A program made the translations under genes and the position numbers. DNA of 64,000 nt from Crystallibacter permensis (GTDB taxonomy: Bacteria > Actinomycetota > Actinomycetes > Actinomycetales > Micrococcaceae). Positions 9,823 to 17,083 of this stretch are shown here, one piece after another. The first letter of the stretch is position 1. Each line of letters opens with the position of its first letter. A model generated the notes under the pieces. That model did not search any database. It was not told the DNA's origin and worked only from the letters and a program-made list of their open reading frames with translations. The stretch is taken from contig NZ_JAODLR010000013.1 in NCBI RefSeq assembly GCF_025960875.1, forward strand, positions 62,001 through 126,000, written 5' to 3'.

Positions 9823-9849
9823 CCCGCTGCGCATAGAAAGGATTCGACC

Positions 9850-11118
9850 ATGGCCTCGATTACTTTGAACAACCTCGTCAAGCAGTACGGGGACGGCTTT
9901 CCCGCCGTGAACGACGTCAGCATCGATATAGCCGACGGCGAATTCCTCATCCTGGTCGGCCCTTCCGGCTGCGGCAAGTCCACCCTGCTCAGGATGATCG
10001 TGGGTCTGGAGGACATTACCTCCGGGGACCTGCTGATCGATGGCAAGCGCGTGAACGAGAAGGCGCCGCGTGACCGCAATCTGGCCATGGTGTTCCAGAA
10101 CTATGCCCTGTACCCGCATCTGACGGTGTTCGAAAACATCGCCTTTCCGCTCCGGCTGGCCAAGGGACGGCACAGCGAGGCCGAGGTCCAGCGGCTGGTA
10201 ACCGAGGCCGCCAAGACACTGGAACTGACGGACCATCTGCAGCGCAAGCCGGGAAACCTCTCCGGCGGCCAGCGGCAACGGGTGGCCATGGGCCGGGCCA
10301 TCGTGCGGCAGGCCGATGCCTTCCTGTTCGATGAGCCGCTCTCCAACCTGGACGCGAAACTCCGCGGCCAGATGCGTTCCGAAATCTCCCAGATGCAGCG
10401 CCGGCTCGGGGTTACCTCCGTCTACGTCACCCATGACCAGACCGAAGCCATGACCTTGGGCGACCGGGTTGCGGTGCTGAAGAAGGGCGAACTGCAGCAG
10501 ATCGCCTCGCCGCGCGAGCTGTACGAGCAGCCGGTCAACCTGTTTGTCGCCGGCTTCATCGGCTCGCCGTCGATGAACTTCCTGCCCGCAACGCTGGAAG
10601 GCAACAAGCTCAAGACTCCCGTGGGGGACATCGAAGTCTCGGAGGAGAAAGTCCGGGTGGCAGAGGGCAAACGCGTGGTCCTGGTGGGCATCCGCCCGGA
10701 ATACTTCGAAGACGCCAGCATGGTGGACGACAGCAAGCGCCAGCAAGGCTCCACCTTCACCGCGGAACTGACGCACACCGAATGGCTGGGCAACGAACAG
10801 TACGGCTACATCAAGTTCGATCCGGATCCCGAGGTCCGCGACCTCCTGGACAACCTCGCCAGGGAGATGGACGCCGATGAACTCAGGCCGCAGATCGTGG
10901 TCACCCTCGACGCTGCCAGCCGGATCCGCGGCGGCCGGCCGGCCGAATTGTGGCTGGACACCCGCAAGATCCACCTGTTCGATCCGGGAACCGGCGAAAA
11001 CCTGACCCGGGACGCCGCGGCAGGAGCCGCACTGACCGAAGAAGCAAACGCTGCGCGCGCCGAGGAAATCGCCGACGCCCGGGAGCGGGACGCAGCGACA
11101 AAGCAACAGGCTTCCTGA
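9850..11118 (+). CDS. sugC: ABC transporter ATPase, SugC/MsmK/MalK-like
   Basis: ATPase of the sugar importer, 422 residues, cytosolic face of the membrane. Walker A is GPSGCGKST (about residues 37-45), the ABC signature LSGGQRQRVAMGRAI, Walker B DAFLFDEPLSNLDAKL, and the switch His is in YVTHDQTEAMTLG. The C-terminal 150 residues are the MalK-type regulatory OB-fold domain, which can bind regulators or shared permeases. A charged, Ala-rich tail of about 30 residues follows. The start has AGAAAGGA upstream. No terminator with a clear T-run follows before tRNA-Gly. Confidence 0.92.
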   Translation: MASITLNNLVKQYGDGFPAVNDVSIDIADGEFLILVGPSGCGKSTLLRMIVGLEDITSGDLLIDGKRVNEKAPRDRNLAMVFQNYALYPHLTVFENIAFPLRLAKGRHSEAEVQRLVTEAAKTLELTDHLQRKPGNLSGGQRQRVAMGRAIVRQADAFLFDEPLSNLDAKLRGQMRSEISQMQRRLGVTSVYVTHDQTEAMTLGDRVAVLKKGELQQIASPRELYEQPVNLFVAGFIGSPSMNFLPATLEGNKLKTPVGDIEVSEEKVRVAEGKRVVLVGIRPEYFEDASMVDDSKRQQGSTFTAELTHTEWLGNEQYGYIKFDPDPEVRDLLDNLAREMDADELRPQIVVTLDAASRIRGGRPAELWLDTRKIHLFDPGTGENLTRDAAAGAALTEEANAARAEEIADARERDAATKQQAS

Positions 11119-11227
11119 ACTGTTGGGCAGCCTGCATGTCGCAGTTCCGCAGTTGGCCAAGGCTGGGGTAAGCTGAATCTCGTTGTTTTCACCGGGATTA
11201 TTGACCAGATTTTCGTCAAGTCCCCGT

Positions 11228-11301
11228 GCGGGCGTAGCTCAATGGTAGAGCGCTAGCTTCCCAAGCTTGATACGCGGGTTCGATTCCCGTCGCCCGCTCC
11301 A
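11228..11301 (+). tRNA. tRNA-Gly (anticodon CCC)
   Basis: A full cloverleaf can be drawn by eye. The acceptor GCGGGCG pairs with CGCCCGC, the D arm is GCTC/GAGC, the anticodon loop TTCCCAA gives CCC, the T arm is GCGGG/CCCGT with loop TTCGATT, the discriminator is T, and the 3' CCA is encoded. The anticodon stem CTAGC/GCTTG contains one T-T mismatch. It reads GGG glycine codons. Confidence 0.95.
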
Positions 11302-11308
11302 ATTTCCC

Positions 11309-11368
11309 GATTCCGCCCCTTTGGACCATGGGCGGAATCGCGGCCGGGGCTCCGGTTATGGCCCCGGC
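11309..11368. terminator. two consecutive hairpins between tRNA-Gly and a convergent gene
   Basis: GATTCCGCCC (11309-11318) pairs with GGGCGGAATC (11330-11339), and GCCGGGGC (11343-11350) pairs with GCCCCGGC (11361-11368). Neither is followed by a good T-run on the plus strand. The position, between tRNA-Gly and the convergent membrane protein gene, suggests transcription termination or RNA end protection. Confidence 0.4.
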
Positions 11369-11381
11369 GCGACCGGCTTGC

Positions 11382-12428
11382 TCAGTACTTGTTGTCAGGA
11401 CCGAAGCCGGCGCGGTCCGCCTTGCGGTGGTAGCGCATTCCGGCCATCCCACCCAGCAAAGCCCCGCCCAACGTCAGCACCAGCACGATGCCCAAGGCGA
11501 TCAGCCCCGGAACCGTCAGATCCTGGATCGCAGCAGACACGGCCGAGTTGCCGGTAAACGAATTGATCAGGTCCATGCCGCCGGTTGCCAGGCCGACGAC
11601 GCTGGCCACAACGGCCATCACGATTCCCCAGAGCCACACAGCCAGTCCCTGACGGACCCCGTCAAAGCGCGCCATCCGCCCGGCAACGTAACCGCCGGCG
11701 AAATAGGACAGCAGCAGAATGACGCCCAGGACTACGGCTGCGGGGATGCCCGCGGCCCCGCCGCCGGAGGCAATCGCCTCCGGATTCTGGAGTTCCTTGA
11801 GGGCAGGGAGGCCAAAGGCAACCGCAATGCCCGTGGCGATGGAGAGCAGCAGGACGATCATGCCGGTGGCACTGAGCCATCCGAAGAACGCGGAGCCCAG
11901 CTTCACTCCGCCGAACGCGTCACGCTGCCGCACGAACACGGCCTCGCGGTCCAGCGGCGTCACGGGCCGGTAAGCGTCGGTATCCCGGGGCTGGTATTCA
12001 CCGCCGGACTGTTCGTCGGTGCTTGCCTGGTCACCGGTATAGGCCCGTTCGGCGCTGATGCGCCGCCCTGCCGGGGCAGCAGCCGCCGCGCCGGAAGTGT
12101 TCAGGACGGTCGTGTCGTTGCTTCCGGAGCTACCGGGAGTACCAAGGACCGTCGTGTCGTTGCTTCCGGATGTGCCTGTGCTGCCGGAGCTGGCCGCCGG
12201 TCCGGCTGACCGGTCAAGCGGCCTGGTTTCCGTGCTTTCGGACTCGGCGGCCCCGGCAGGGGTCCGGTCACCTTCACCGGCGGTATTCAACACGGTGGTG
12301 TGTGCGGCCGTGTCCGCCTCGTCCACCGGCGGCCGGCCGGATTCCGCTACTTGCTCCTGCCACAGGGGGTTTTCGCTCCCCCTGCGAGTGCCGTCGTCGT
12401 TCTTTTCCCGGGCCTTGTCTTCGCTCAT
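11382..12428 (-). CDS. membrane protein with long Thr/Ser-rich cytoplasmic N-terminus
   Basis: A 348-residue protein of unknown function. Residues 1 to about 165 are hydrophilic, low-complexity and rich in Ser, Thr, Gly and Asp, with three TTVL-centred repeats (HTTVLNTAG, NDTTVLGTPG, NDTTVLNTSG). Residues about 175-330 hold four hydrophobic segments (GWLSATGMIVLLLS; AAVVLGVILLLSYFAGGYVAG; GLAVWLWGIVMAVVASVVG; LIALGIVLVLTLGGALLGG), resembling TIGR04086/YrzE-type membrane domains. ATG at 12428. The Thr clusters could be Ser/Thr kinase targets; this is inference only. It is convergent with tRNA-Gly and divergent from panD. Confidence 0.75.
   Translation of the reverse strand: MSEDKAREKNDDGTRRGSENPLWQEQVAESGRPPVDEADTAAHTTVLNTAGEGDRTPAGAAESESTETRPLDRSAGPAASSGSTGTSGSNDTTVLGTPGSSGSNDTTVLNTSGAAAAAPAGRRISAERAYTGDQASTDEQSGGEYQPRDTDAYRPVTPLDREAVFVRQRDAFGGVKLGSAFFGWLSATGMIVLLLSIATGIAVAFGLPALKELQNPEAIASGGGAAGIPAAVVLGVILLLSYFAGGYVAGRMARFDGVRQGLAVWLWGIVMAVVASVVGLATGGMDLINSFTGNSAVSAAIQDLTVPGLIALGIVLVLTLGGALLGGMAGMRYHRKADRAGFGPDNKY
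12104..12170 (-). repeat. 25-bp direct repeat inside the Thr-rich membrane protein gene
   Basis: Two copies, 12104-12128 and 12146-12170, agree at 24 of 25 positions with a 42-bp period. They encode the SGSNDTTVL units of the hydrophilic N-terminus. Such a perfect nucleotide repeat implies recent duplication and may vary in copy number between strains. Confidence 0.8.
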
Positions 12429-12604
12429 CTTGCGGGCCTCCTGCTTCGATGGCCACCATCGCCGCTTGGCTACGGCAGGCTTGTGCTCCTGTTGCGTCTA
12501 CCCTAGTCCGGGCCCCGGACGCAGGCCAGCAAGTGGGGCCGGTGTGCCGGACCGGCCGCAACCCACCGTAGGTTTTCGATCCGCTGCCGCTAAACTTAAA
12601 GGCG

Positions 12605-13018
12605 ATGAACCGAAAAATGTTTAAGTCCAAGATCCACCGCGCCACGGTCACGCATGCCGATCTGCACTATGTCGGCTCCGTCACCGTCGACCTCGACCTG
12701 CTCGATGCCGCTGACATCCTCCCGGGTGAGCTGGTCTCCATTGTGGACGTCACCAACGGCGCCCGGTTGGAGACCTACACCATCGCCGGCGAACGTGGCT
12801 CCGGGGTTATGGGCATCAATGGTCCTGCCGCACACCTGGTGCATGAGGGCGATACCGTCATCCTCATCACGTATGCGGACATGACGACCGATGAAGCCAA
12901 GGCCTATGTGCCCACCGTGGCCCATGTCGATGGCTCCAACAAGATCCTCGAGCTGGGCACGGATCCGGCCGAGGCTCTTACAGAAGGCCTGCTGCGCCCG
13001 CCGTTCGCCATTAAGTAA
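12605..13018 (+). CDS. panD: aspartate 1-decarboxylase proenzyme
   Basis: Makes beta-alanine from aspartate for pantothenate and CoA synthesis, using a pyruvoyl group. The 137-residue proenzyme has the self-cleavage site at Gly24-Ser25 in YVGSVTVD, so Ser25 becomes the pyruvoyl group. The substrate residues in [10 protein letters not shown] and the ITYADM block are present. ATG 12605 gives the family-standard distance to the cleavage site. The following AEC carrier gene begins 18 bases after the stop; no other pantothenate genes are near. Confidence 0.96.
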   Translation: MNRKMFKSKIHRATVTHADLHYVGSVTVDLDLLDAADILPGELVSIVDVTNGARLETYTIAGERGSGVMGINGPAAHLVHEGDTVILITYADMTTDEAKAYVPTVAHVDGSNKILELGTDPAEALTEGLLRPPFAIK

Positions 13019-13036
13019 GGGCGCAGTACCGCTGCC

Positions 13037-13963
13037 GTGCTGGGAGTCATCGCCGGCTTTTCCGTTGTCTGGGTGGTGATCCTGACCGGCTTCGCGGTCG
13101 GGCGGGCCAACGTGCTCGGCCCCGAAGGCAGCCGCGCGCTGAGCCGGCTGGCCTTCTTTGTGGCCAGCCCGTGCCTGCTGCTGGAGACCCTGAGCCGCTC
13201 CGATCTGGCAGTCATTTTTTCCGACACCCTCATCGTCGCAGCCGTCAGCGCCGTCGTCACGGCCATCGTGTTCCTGCTGTTCGCCAGGCTATGGCTGAAA
13301 CGGGACCTCTCCGATGCGCTGATCGGTTCCATGTCTTCTTCGCTGGTCAATTCGGCCAATCTGGGGCTGCCCGTGGCCGCCTATGTGCTCGGCGATGCAA
13401 CTTTGGTGGCGCCGGTCCTGATCTTCCAGCTGGCCTTCTTCTCGCCGGTTTTCCTGATGCTGCTGGATTCGAATACCAGCCGGCACCGGACCACCGTCTT
13501 CAGCTTCTTGTTCCAGATTGTCCGCAACCCGATGATCATCGGCACAGGGATAGGCCTGCTGCTCGCGGTCACCGGTTGGCAGCCGCCTGAACTGGTCATG
13601 GAACCCTTCCGGTTGATCGGCGGAGCGGCGGTACCGGCGATGCTGATCGCCTTCGGCATTTCCCTTAACGGGTCCAAACCGCTGCAGGCCGGCGGCGGAC
13701 GCCGGGTCGACGTGGTCCTCGGATCGGCTTTCAAACTAGTGCTGCAACCGGCCGTCGCGTATCTGGTTGCGCGTTTCGCCTTGGGCATGGAGGGGCACCT
13801 GCTGTTTTCCGCCGTCGTGCTTGCCGCTTTGCCCACTGCGCAGAACGTCTTTGTCACGGCGCAGCGCTATGAGCGCGGCATCGTCATTGCCAAGGACACC
13901 GTCCTGCTGACCACGATAGTCGCGGTGCCGGCGATGATGGGACTGGCGGCGCTGCTGGCCTGA
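13037..13963 (+). CDS. AEC (auxin efflux carrier) family transporter
   Basis: A 308-residue membrane carrier with about ten hydrophobic segments and two inverted halves. The GTG start at 13037 places the first helix at once (VLGVIAGFSVVWVVILTGFAVG). The SMSSSLVNSANLGLPVAAYVLGD block and the later LAALPTAQNVFVTAQRYERG segment match the paired NxGLP/QN signatures of the AEC family, which exports malate, auxin-like acids or other small organic acids. Placement behind panD could hint at an acid related to beta-alanine metabolism; that is speculation. Confidence 0.85.
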   Translation: MLGVIAGFSVVWVVILTGFAVGRANVLGPEGSRALSRLAFFVASPCLLLETLSRSDLAVIFSDTLIVAAVSAVVTAIVFLLFARLWLKRDLSDALIGSMSSSLVNSANLGLPVAAYVLGDATLVAPVLIFQLAFFSPVFLMLLDSNTSRHRTTVFSFLFQIVRNPMIIGTGIGLLLAVTGWQPPELVMEPFRLIGGAAVPAMLIAFGISLNGSKPLQAGGGRRVDVVLGSAFKLVLQPAVAYLVARFALGMEGHLLFSAVVLAALPTAQNVFVTAQRYERGIVIAKDTVLLTTIVAVPAMMGLAALLA

Positions 13964-14040
13964 CCGGCAGCGCAGCCAAGGGTGCAACCGGACAGCAACG
14001 GGATGCCGTTGGAGTGCTCACGCTGTGTAGGCTGGCGTTC

Positions 14041-15900
14041 ATGGTGATGACTCCCGCTGACGGGCATCTGGACAAGATCCGCAAGGGCTACTCCTTCGAC
14101 GGCCCGGGCCTTCACCTGGGCGCCGCAATGCTCGACGGCGAAATCCATCCGGACGTGCCCGTGCGGCTGCCGGTCGCGATGATGAACCGGCATGGGCTGG
14201 TCTCGGGCGCCACGGGAACCGGCAAGACTGTCACCTTGCAAGTCATGGCCGAGCAGCTGTCAGCCCACGGCGTGCCGGTCTTCCTCGCCGATATCAAAGG
14301 GGATCTGACCGGCCTTTCCACCCCGGCAGCCAGCAGCGACAGACTGCGCACGCGCGCGCAAAGCGTCGGCCAGGACTGGAACGCCAAGTCCTTCCCGGTG
14401 GAATACTTCTCCCTGGGCGGCGACGGCAAGGGAGTGCCCGTGCGGGCCAGGATTTCCGATTTCGGGCCGCTGCTGCTGGCCCGGGTGACGGGCTTGAACG
14501 AAACGCAGGAGTCCAGCCTCCAACTGGTCTTCTATTACGCGGACAAGAACGATCTGGAGCTTTATAACTTGGCGGATCTGCGCGCCGTAATCTCCTTCCT
14601 CACTTCGGATGAGGGCAAGGACTCGCTGGAGGCCCTGGGCGGCCTGTCCAGGTCCACCGCCGGCGTCATCCTGCGCGAACTCGTCACGCTCGAAGCACAG
14701 GGCATGGACAAGTTCTTCGGCGAAACCGAGTTCGACTCTGCGGAGTTCCTGCGGCTGGCCGAGGACGGCCGCGGTGTCATCTCCTGCCTGGAACTGCCGA
14801 CCCTGCTGGCGCGACCCGCGCTTTTCTCCACGTTCCTGATGTGGCTGATCGCGGACCTCTTCGCGGAACTGCCCGAGGTCGGGGACGCCGAGAAGCCCAA
14901 GCTGGTGTTCTTCCTCGATGAGGCGCACCTGCTCTTCCGCAACGCCTCGGATGCGTTCCTCGAATCCATCATGACCACCGTCCGGCTGATCCGATCCAAG
15001 GGCGTAGGCATCTTCTTCGTCACGCAGGCACCCAAGGATGTGCCGTCCGAGGTGCTTGGCCAGCTGGCAAACCGTATCCAGCATGCACTGCGCGCGTTTA
15101 CGCCCGACGATGCCAAAGCGCTCAGGGCCACTGTGTCCACGTTCCCCACCAGTGCCTATGATCTGGAGGAAGTGCTGACCAATGCCGGCACCGGGGAGGC
15201 CGTGGTCACGGTGATGACTGAACGAGGTGCACCGTCGCCCGTTGCCTGGACCAGGATCTGTGCGCCGGAATCCACCATCGGCCCCTCGCCGGCGGCAACA
15301 GTAGACAGGATCGTGCAGGAATCGCCGCTGCTGCCCGTCTACGCGCCGACGGTGGACAGCCACTCCGCCTTCGAAAAGCTCAGCGGCTCGCCCGCTCCTA
15401 CCCACGACGGCCTCCCCGGAAGCGCCGGGAGGGACTTCGGCATCGAGGCCGGGGCTACCGGCGCTGATGGCTCCAGCACTAACGTCGGCTCCGTCCCGCG
15501 GACACAAGCGGATATCGACGCCGAAGCGCGGCGGATTGAGGAGGCCATCCTCGGCCGGCCTTCCAGCCGCCCGGCAACCAGGACACCGGCCCCGCTGCCC
15601 GATTGGCGGCCCATGCCCGGAGCAGGACAGCAGCGGCAGCCTGAGCACCGCGAATCCCGTAGGCCCGGACCGGAGCAGTCCGCCCCTGAGCGGCGCAATC
15701 CGGAGCGTCGCAGCCCGGAGCGGCAAACTCCTGAACGCAGCACCGCGGAACGGCATAACCCGGGACAGTCCGGGAAGCCGGGCCAGAAGGACGATACGGC
15801 GGATCTGATCAAGGACGTGGCCGTCCAGGCGGCTACGGTTCTGGGACGCGAACTGGTCCGCGGGCTCTTCGGCACGCGTCGCCGTCGTCGTCGTTGGTAG
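14041..15900 (+). CDS. HerA-like P-loop ATPase (DUF853 family)
   Basis: A 619-residue cytosolic ATPase related to HerA/FtsK helicases; cellular role not established. Walker A is GATGTGKT (residues 56-63) and Walker B is KLVFFLDEAHLLF. The LIRSKGVGIFFVTQAPKDVP block is typical of the family, whose members are often annotated helicase HerA-like. From about residue 430 the protein is Pro/Arg/Glu-rich and disordered, including five ERxxP-type pentapeptides, and ends in a highly basic RRRRRRW tail that could bind nucleic acid. I chose ATG 14041 with TAGG upstream; a GTG at 14014 is in frame. Confidence 0.85.
   Translation: MVMTPADGHLDKIRKGYSFDGPGLHLGAAMLDGEIHPDVPVRLPVAMMNRHGLVSGATGTGKTVTLQVMAEQLSAHGVPVFLADIKGDLTGLSTPAASSDRLRTRAQSVGQDWNAKSFPVEYFSLGGDGKGVPVRARISDFGPLLLARVTGLNETQESSLQLVFYYADKNDLELYNLADLRAVISFLTSDEGKDSLEALGGLSRSTAGVILRELVTLEAQGMDKFFGETEFDSAEFLRLAEDGRGVISCLELPTLLARPALFSTFLMWLIADLFAELPEVGDAEKPKLVFFLDEAHLLFRNASDAFLESIMTTVRLIRSKGVGIFFVTQAPKDVPSEVLGQLANRIQHALRAFTPDDAKALRATVSTFPTSAYDLEEVLTNAGTGEAVVTVMTERGAPSPVAWTRICAPESTIGPSPAATVDRIVQESPLLPVYAPTVDSHSAFEKLSGSPAPTHDGLPGSAGRDFGIEAGATGADGSSTNVGSVPRTQADIDAEARRIEEAILGRPSSRPATRTPAPLPDWRPMPGAGQQRQPEHRESRRPGPEQSAPERRNPERRSPERQTPERSTAERHNPGQSGKPGQKDDTADLIKDVAVQAATVLGRELVRGLFGTRRRRRRW
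15688..15762 (+). repeat. five 15-bp degenerate repeats coding ERxxP pentapeptides
   Basis: The units ERRNP, ERRSP, ERQTP, ERSTA and ERHNP follow one another without a gap in the C-terminal linker of the HerA-like ATPase. Protein periodicity is clear, while codons have diverged, so the array is not newly made. Confidence 0.75.
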
Positions 15901-15976
15901 TTGCCTTGCTTTGCCGGGGCGTAACGTAGCTAACAGCGGTCAGGGTTCATGCCCCGTCAACAGGTAACGTAAGAGC

Positions 15977-16963
15977 GTGGGAAATTCGACGGTGCTCAAG
16001 ACGGTGGCTGCATGGCTGCTCTGTTTAATGCTTGCCATAGCCGCCGCCGTGCTGACCGTAGTGCTGGTTAACGCCAACGTCTACAGTCCTCAGCATCAGG
16101 TCCGCGCGTATATCGACGCCCTGAGGGACGGCGACGGGGCCAAGGCGCTGGGGCTGCTGCACGCCACCGTTCCGGATGCCAACGCGGCTTTGCTGGACGG
16201 CCCCGCGCTCAAGCAGTCCGTGGCTGAGCTGGAGGATCTCGAAATGGGCGAGCCCGTGGAGATCGACAGCAACCGGGTGGAACTGCCTGTGCGCTACACG
16301 ATCGACGGGACCGAGCACACCACGTCCTTCGAGCTGGAAAAGTCCGGCACCAGCTGGCTGTTCTTCAACCAGTGGGCCTTTGTTCCCACCACGCTTCCCA
16401 CGCTCGATATCAGCGTGGTCAACGAGGACGAGGCCTCGCTCAACGGCACCCGCGTTGCCCTGCCGGACGGCAAGGGCGAGTTTTCCGTGTTTGTGCCCGG
16501 CACCTTCGAAGCGCACTACACCAGCCAGTTCTTTGCCGCGCCCGCCGTGGAGTCCGTGGTAACCGAACCCGCCGAGACCGCTGAGGCGCGGCTGTCCTTG
16601 TCCACACAGGCGACGCCCAAGCTGGTGGAAGAAGTCACGGCGCAGGTCCGCGGCTTCCTTGACGGCTGCGCCGAGCAGAAGGTGCTGCAGCCGGCCGGCT
16701 GCCCCTTCAGCCAAGCCATGAACCGTGTCCAGGACGACAGCATCAACTGGGACATTGTGGACTACCCCGAGGTGACGATCGAGCCCAGCAACGGCACCTG
16801 GATCATGAAACCGCTGTCCGGGACTGCGAAGCTCAATGTGGTGGAGATCGACCTCTTCACCGGCCAGGCCGTCCCGCGCGAGCTGGAGCAGGACTTCACC
16901 TTCACCGGCAGCCTCGCCGTCAATGACGGCAACGTCACGCTCACCCCCGTTGTGGAGTACTGA
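15977..16963 (+). CDS. membrane-anchored extracytoplasmic protein of unknown function
   Basis: A 328-residue protein that I do not recognise by name. GTG start at 15977. One N-terminal hydrophobic segment (residues about 8-32, AAWLLCLMLAIAAAVLTVVLV) anchors or exports it. The outside part starts with a helix-rich module (YIDALRDGDGAKALGLLH) typical of DUF4878/NTF2-like accessory domains, followed by two beta-rich repeats ending in TVTLTPVVEY-like strands. One pair of Cys (CAEQKVLQPAGC) could form a disulfide. The pattern resembles TcaA-like or zinc-ribbon membrane proteins without the ribbon. It stands alone between the ATPase and a convergent gene. Confidence 0.75.
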   Translation: MGNSTVLKTVAAWLLCLMLAIAAAVLTVVLVNANVYSPQHQVRAYIDALRDGDGAKALGLLHATVPDANAALLDGPALKQSVAELEDLEMGEPVEIDSNRVELPVRYTIDGTEHTTSFELEKSGTSWLFFNQWAFVPTTLPTLDISVVNEDEASLNGTRVALPDGKGEFSVFVPGTFEAHYTSQFFAAPAVESVVTEPAETAEARLSLSTQATPKLVEEVTAQVRGFLDGCAEQKVLQPAGCPFSQAMNRVQDDSINWDIVDYPEVTIEPSNGTWIMKPLSGTAKLNVVEIDLFTGQAVPRELEQDFTFTGSLAVNDGNVTLTPVVEY

Positions 16964-17055
16964 GCCGCTCTACGCTGCCCGCCCGGCATCAGGTCGCCGG
17001 CCTGCCTTCATCTGCTAACGACGACGGCGCCCCGGTACCACCGTAGGCAGTCCCC

Positions 17056-17083
17056 GGGCGCCGCTCGGGCGCCGTTCTCTTTA
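17056..17083 (+). terminator. possible terminator after the anchored hypothetical gene
   Basis: Two GGCGCC blocks (17057-17062 and 17068-17073) can form a short GC hairpin and are followed by GTTCTCTTT. The stop codon of the convergent thioredoxin-NHL gene lies at its end. Confidence 0.35.

Noticed and set aside
9790-11160. 456-codon minus-strand open frame opposite the ABC ATPase
   Set aside because: Shadow of sugC; no ribosome site and no domain.
14260-15756. 498-codon minus-strand open frame opposite the HerA-like ATPase
   Set aside because: Shadow frame, rich in Gly/Arg/Gln, no motif; Walker motifs are on the plus strand.
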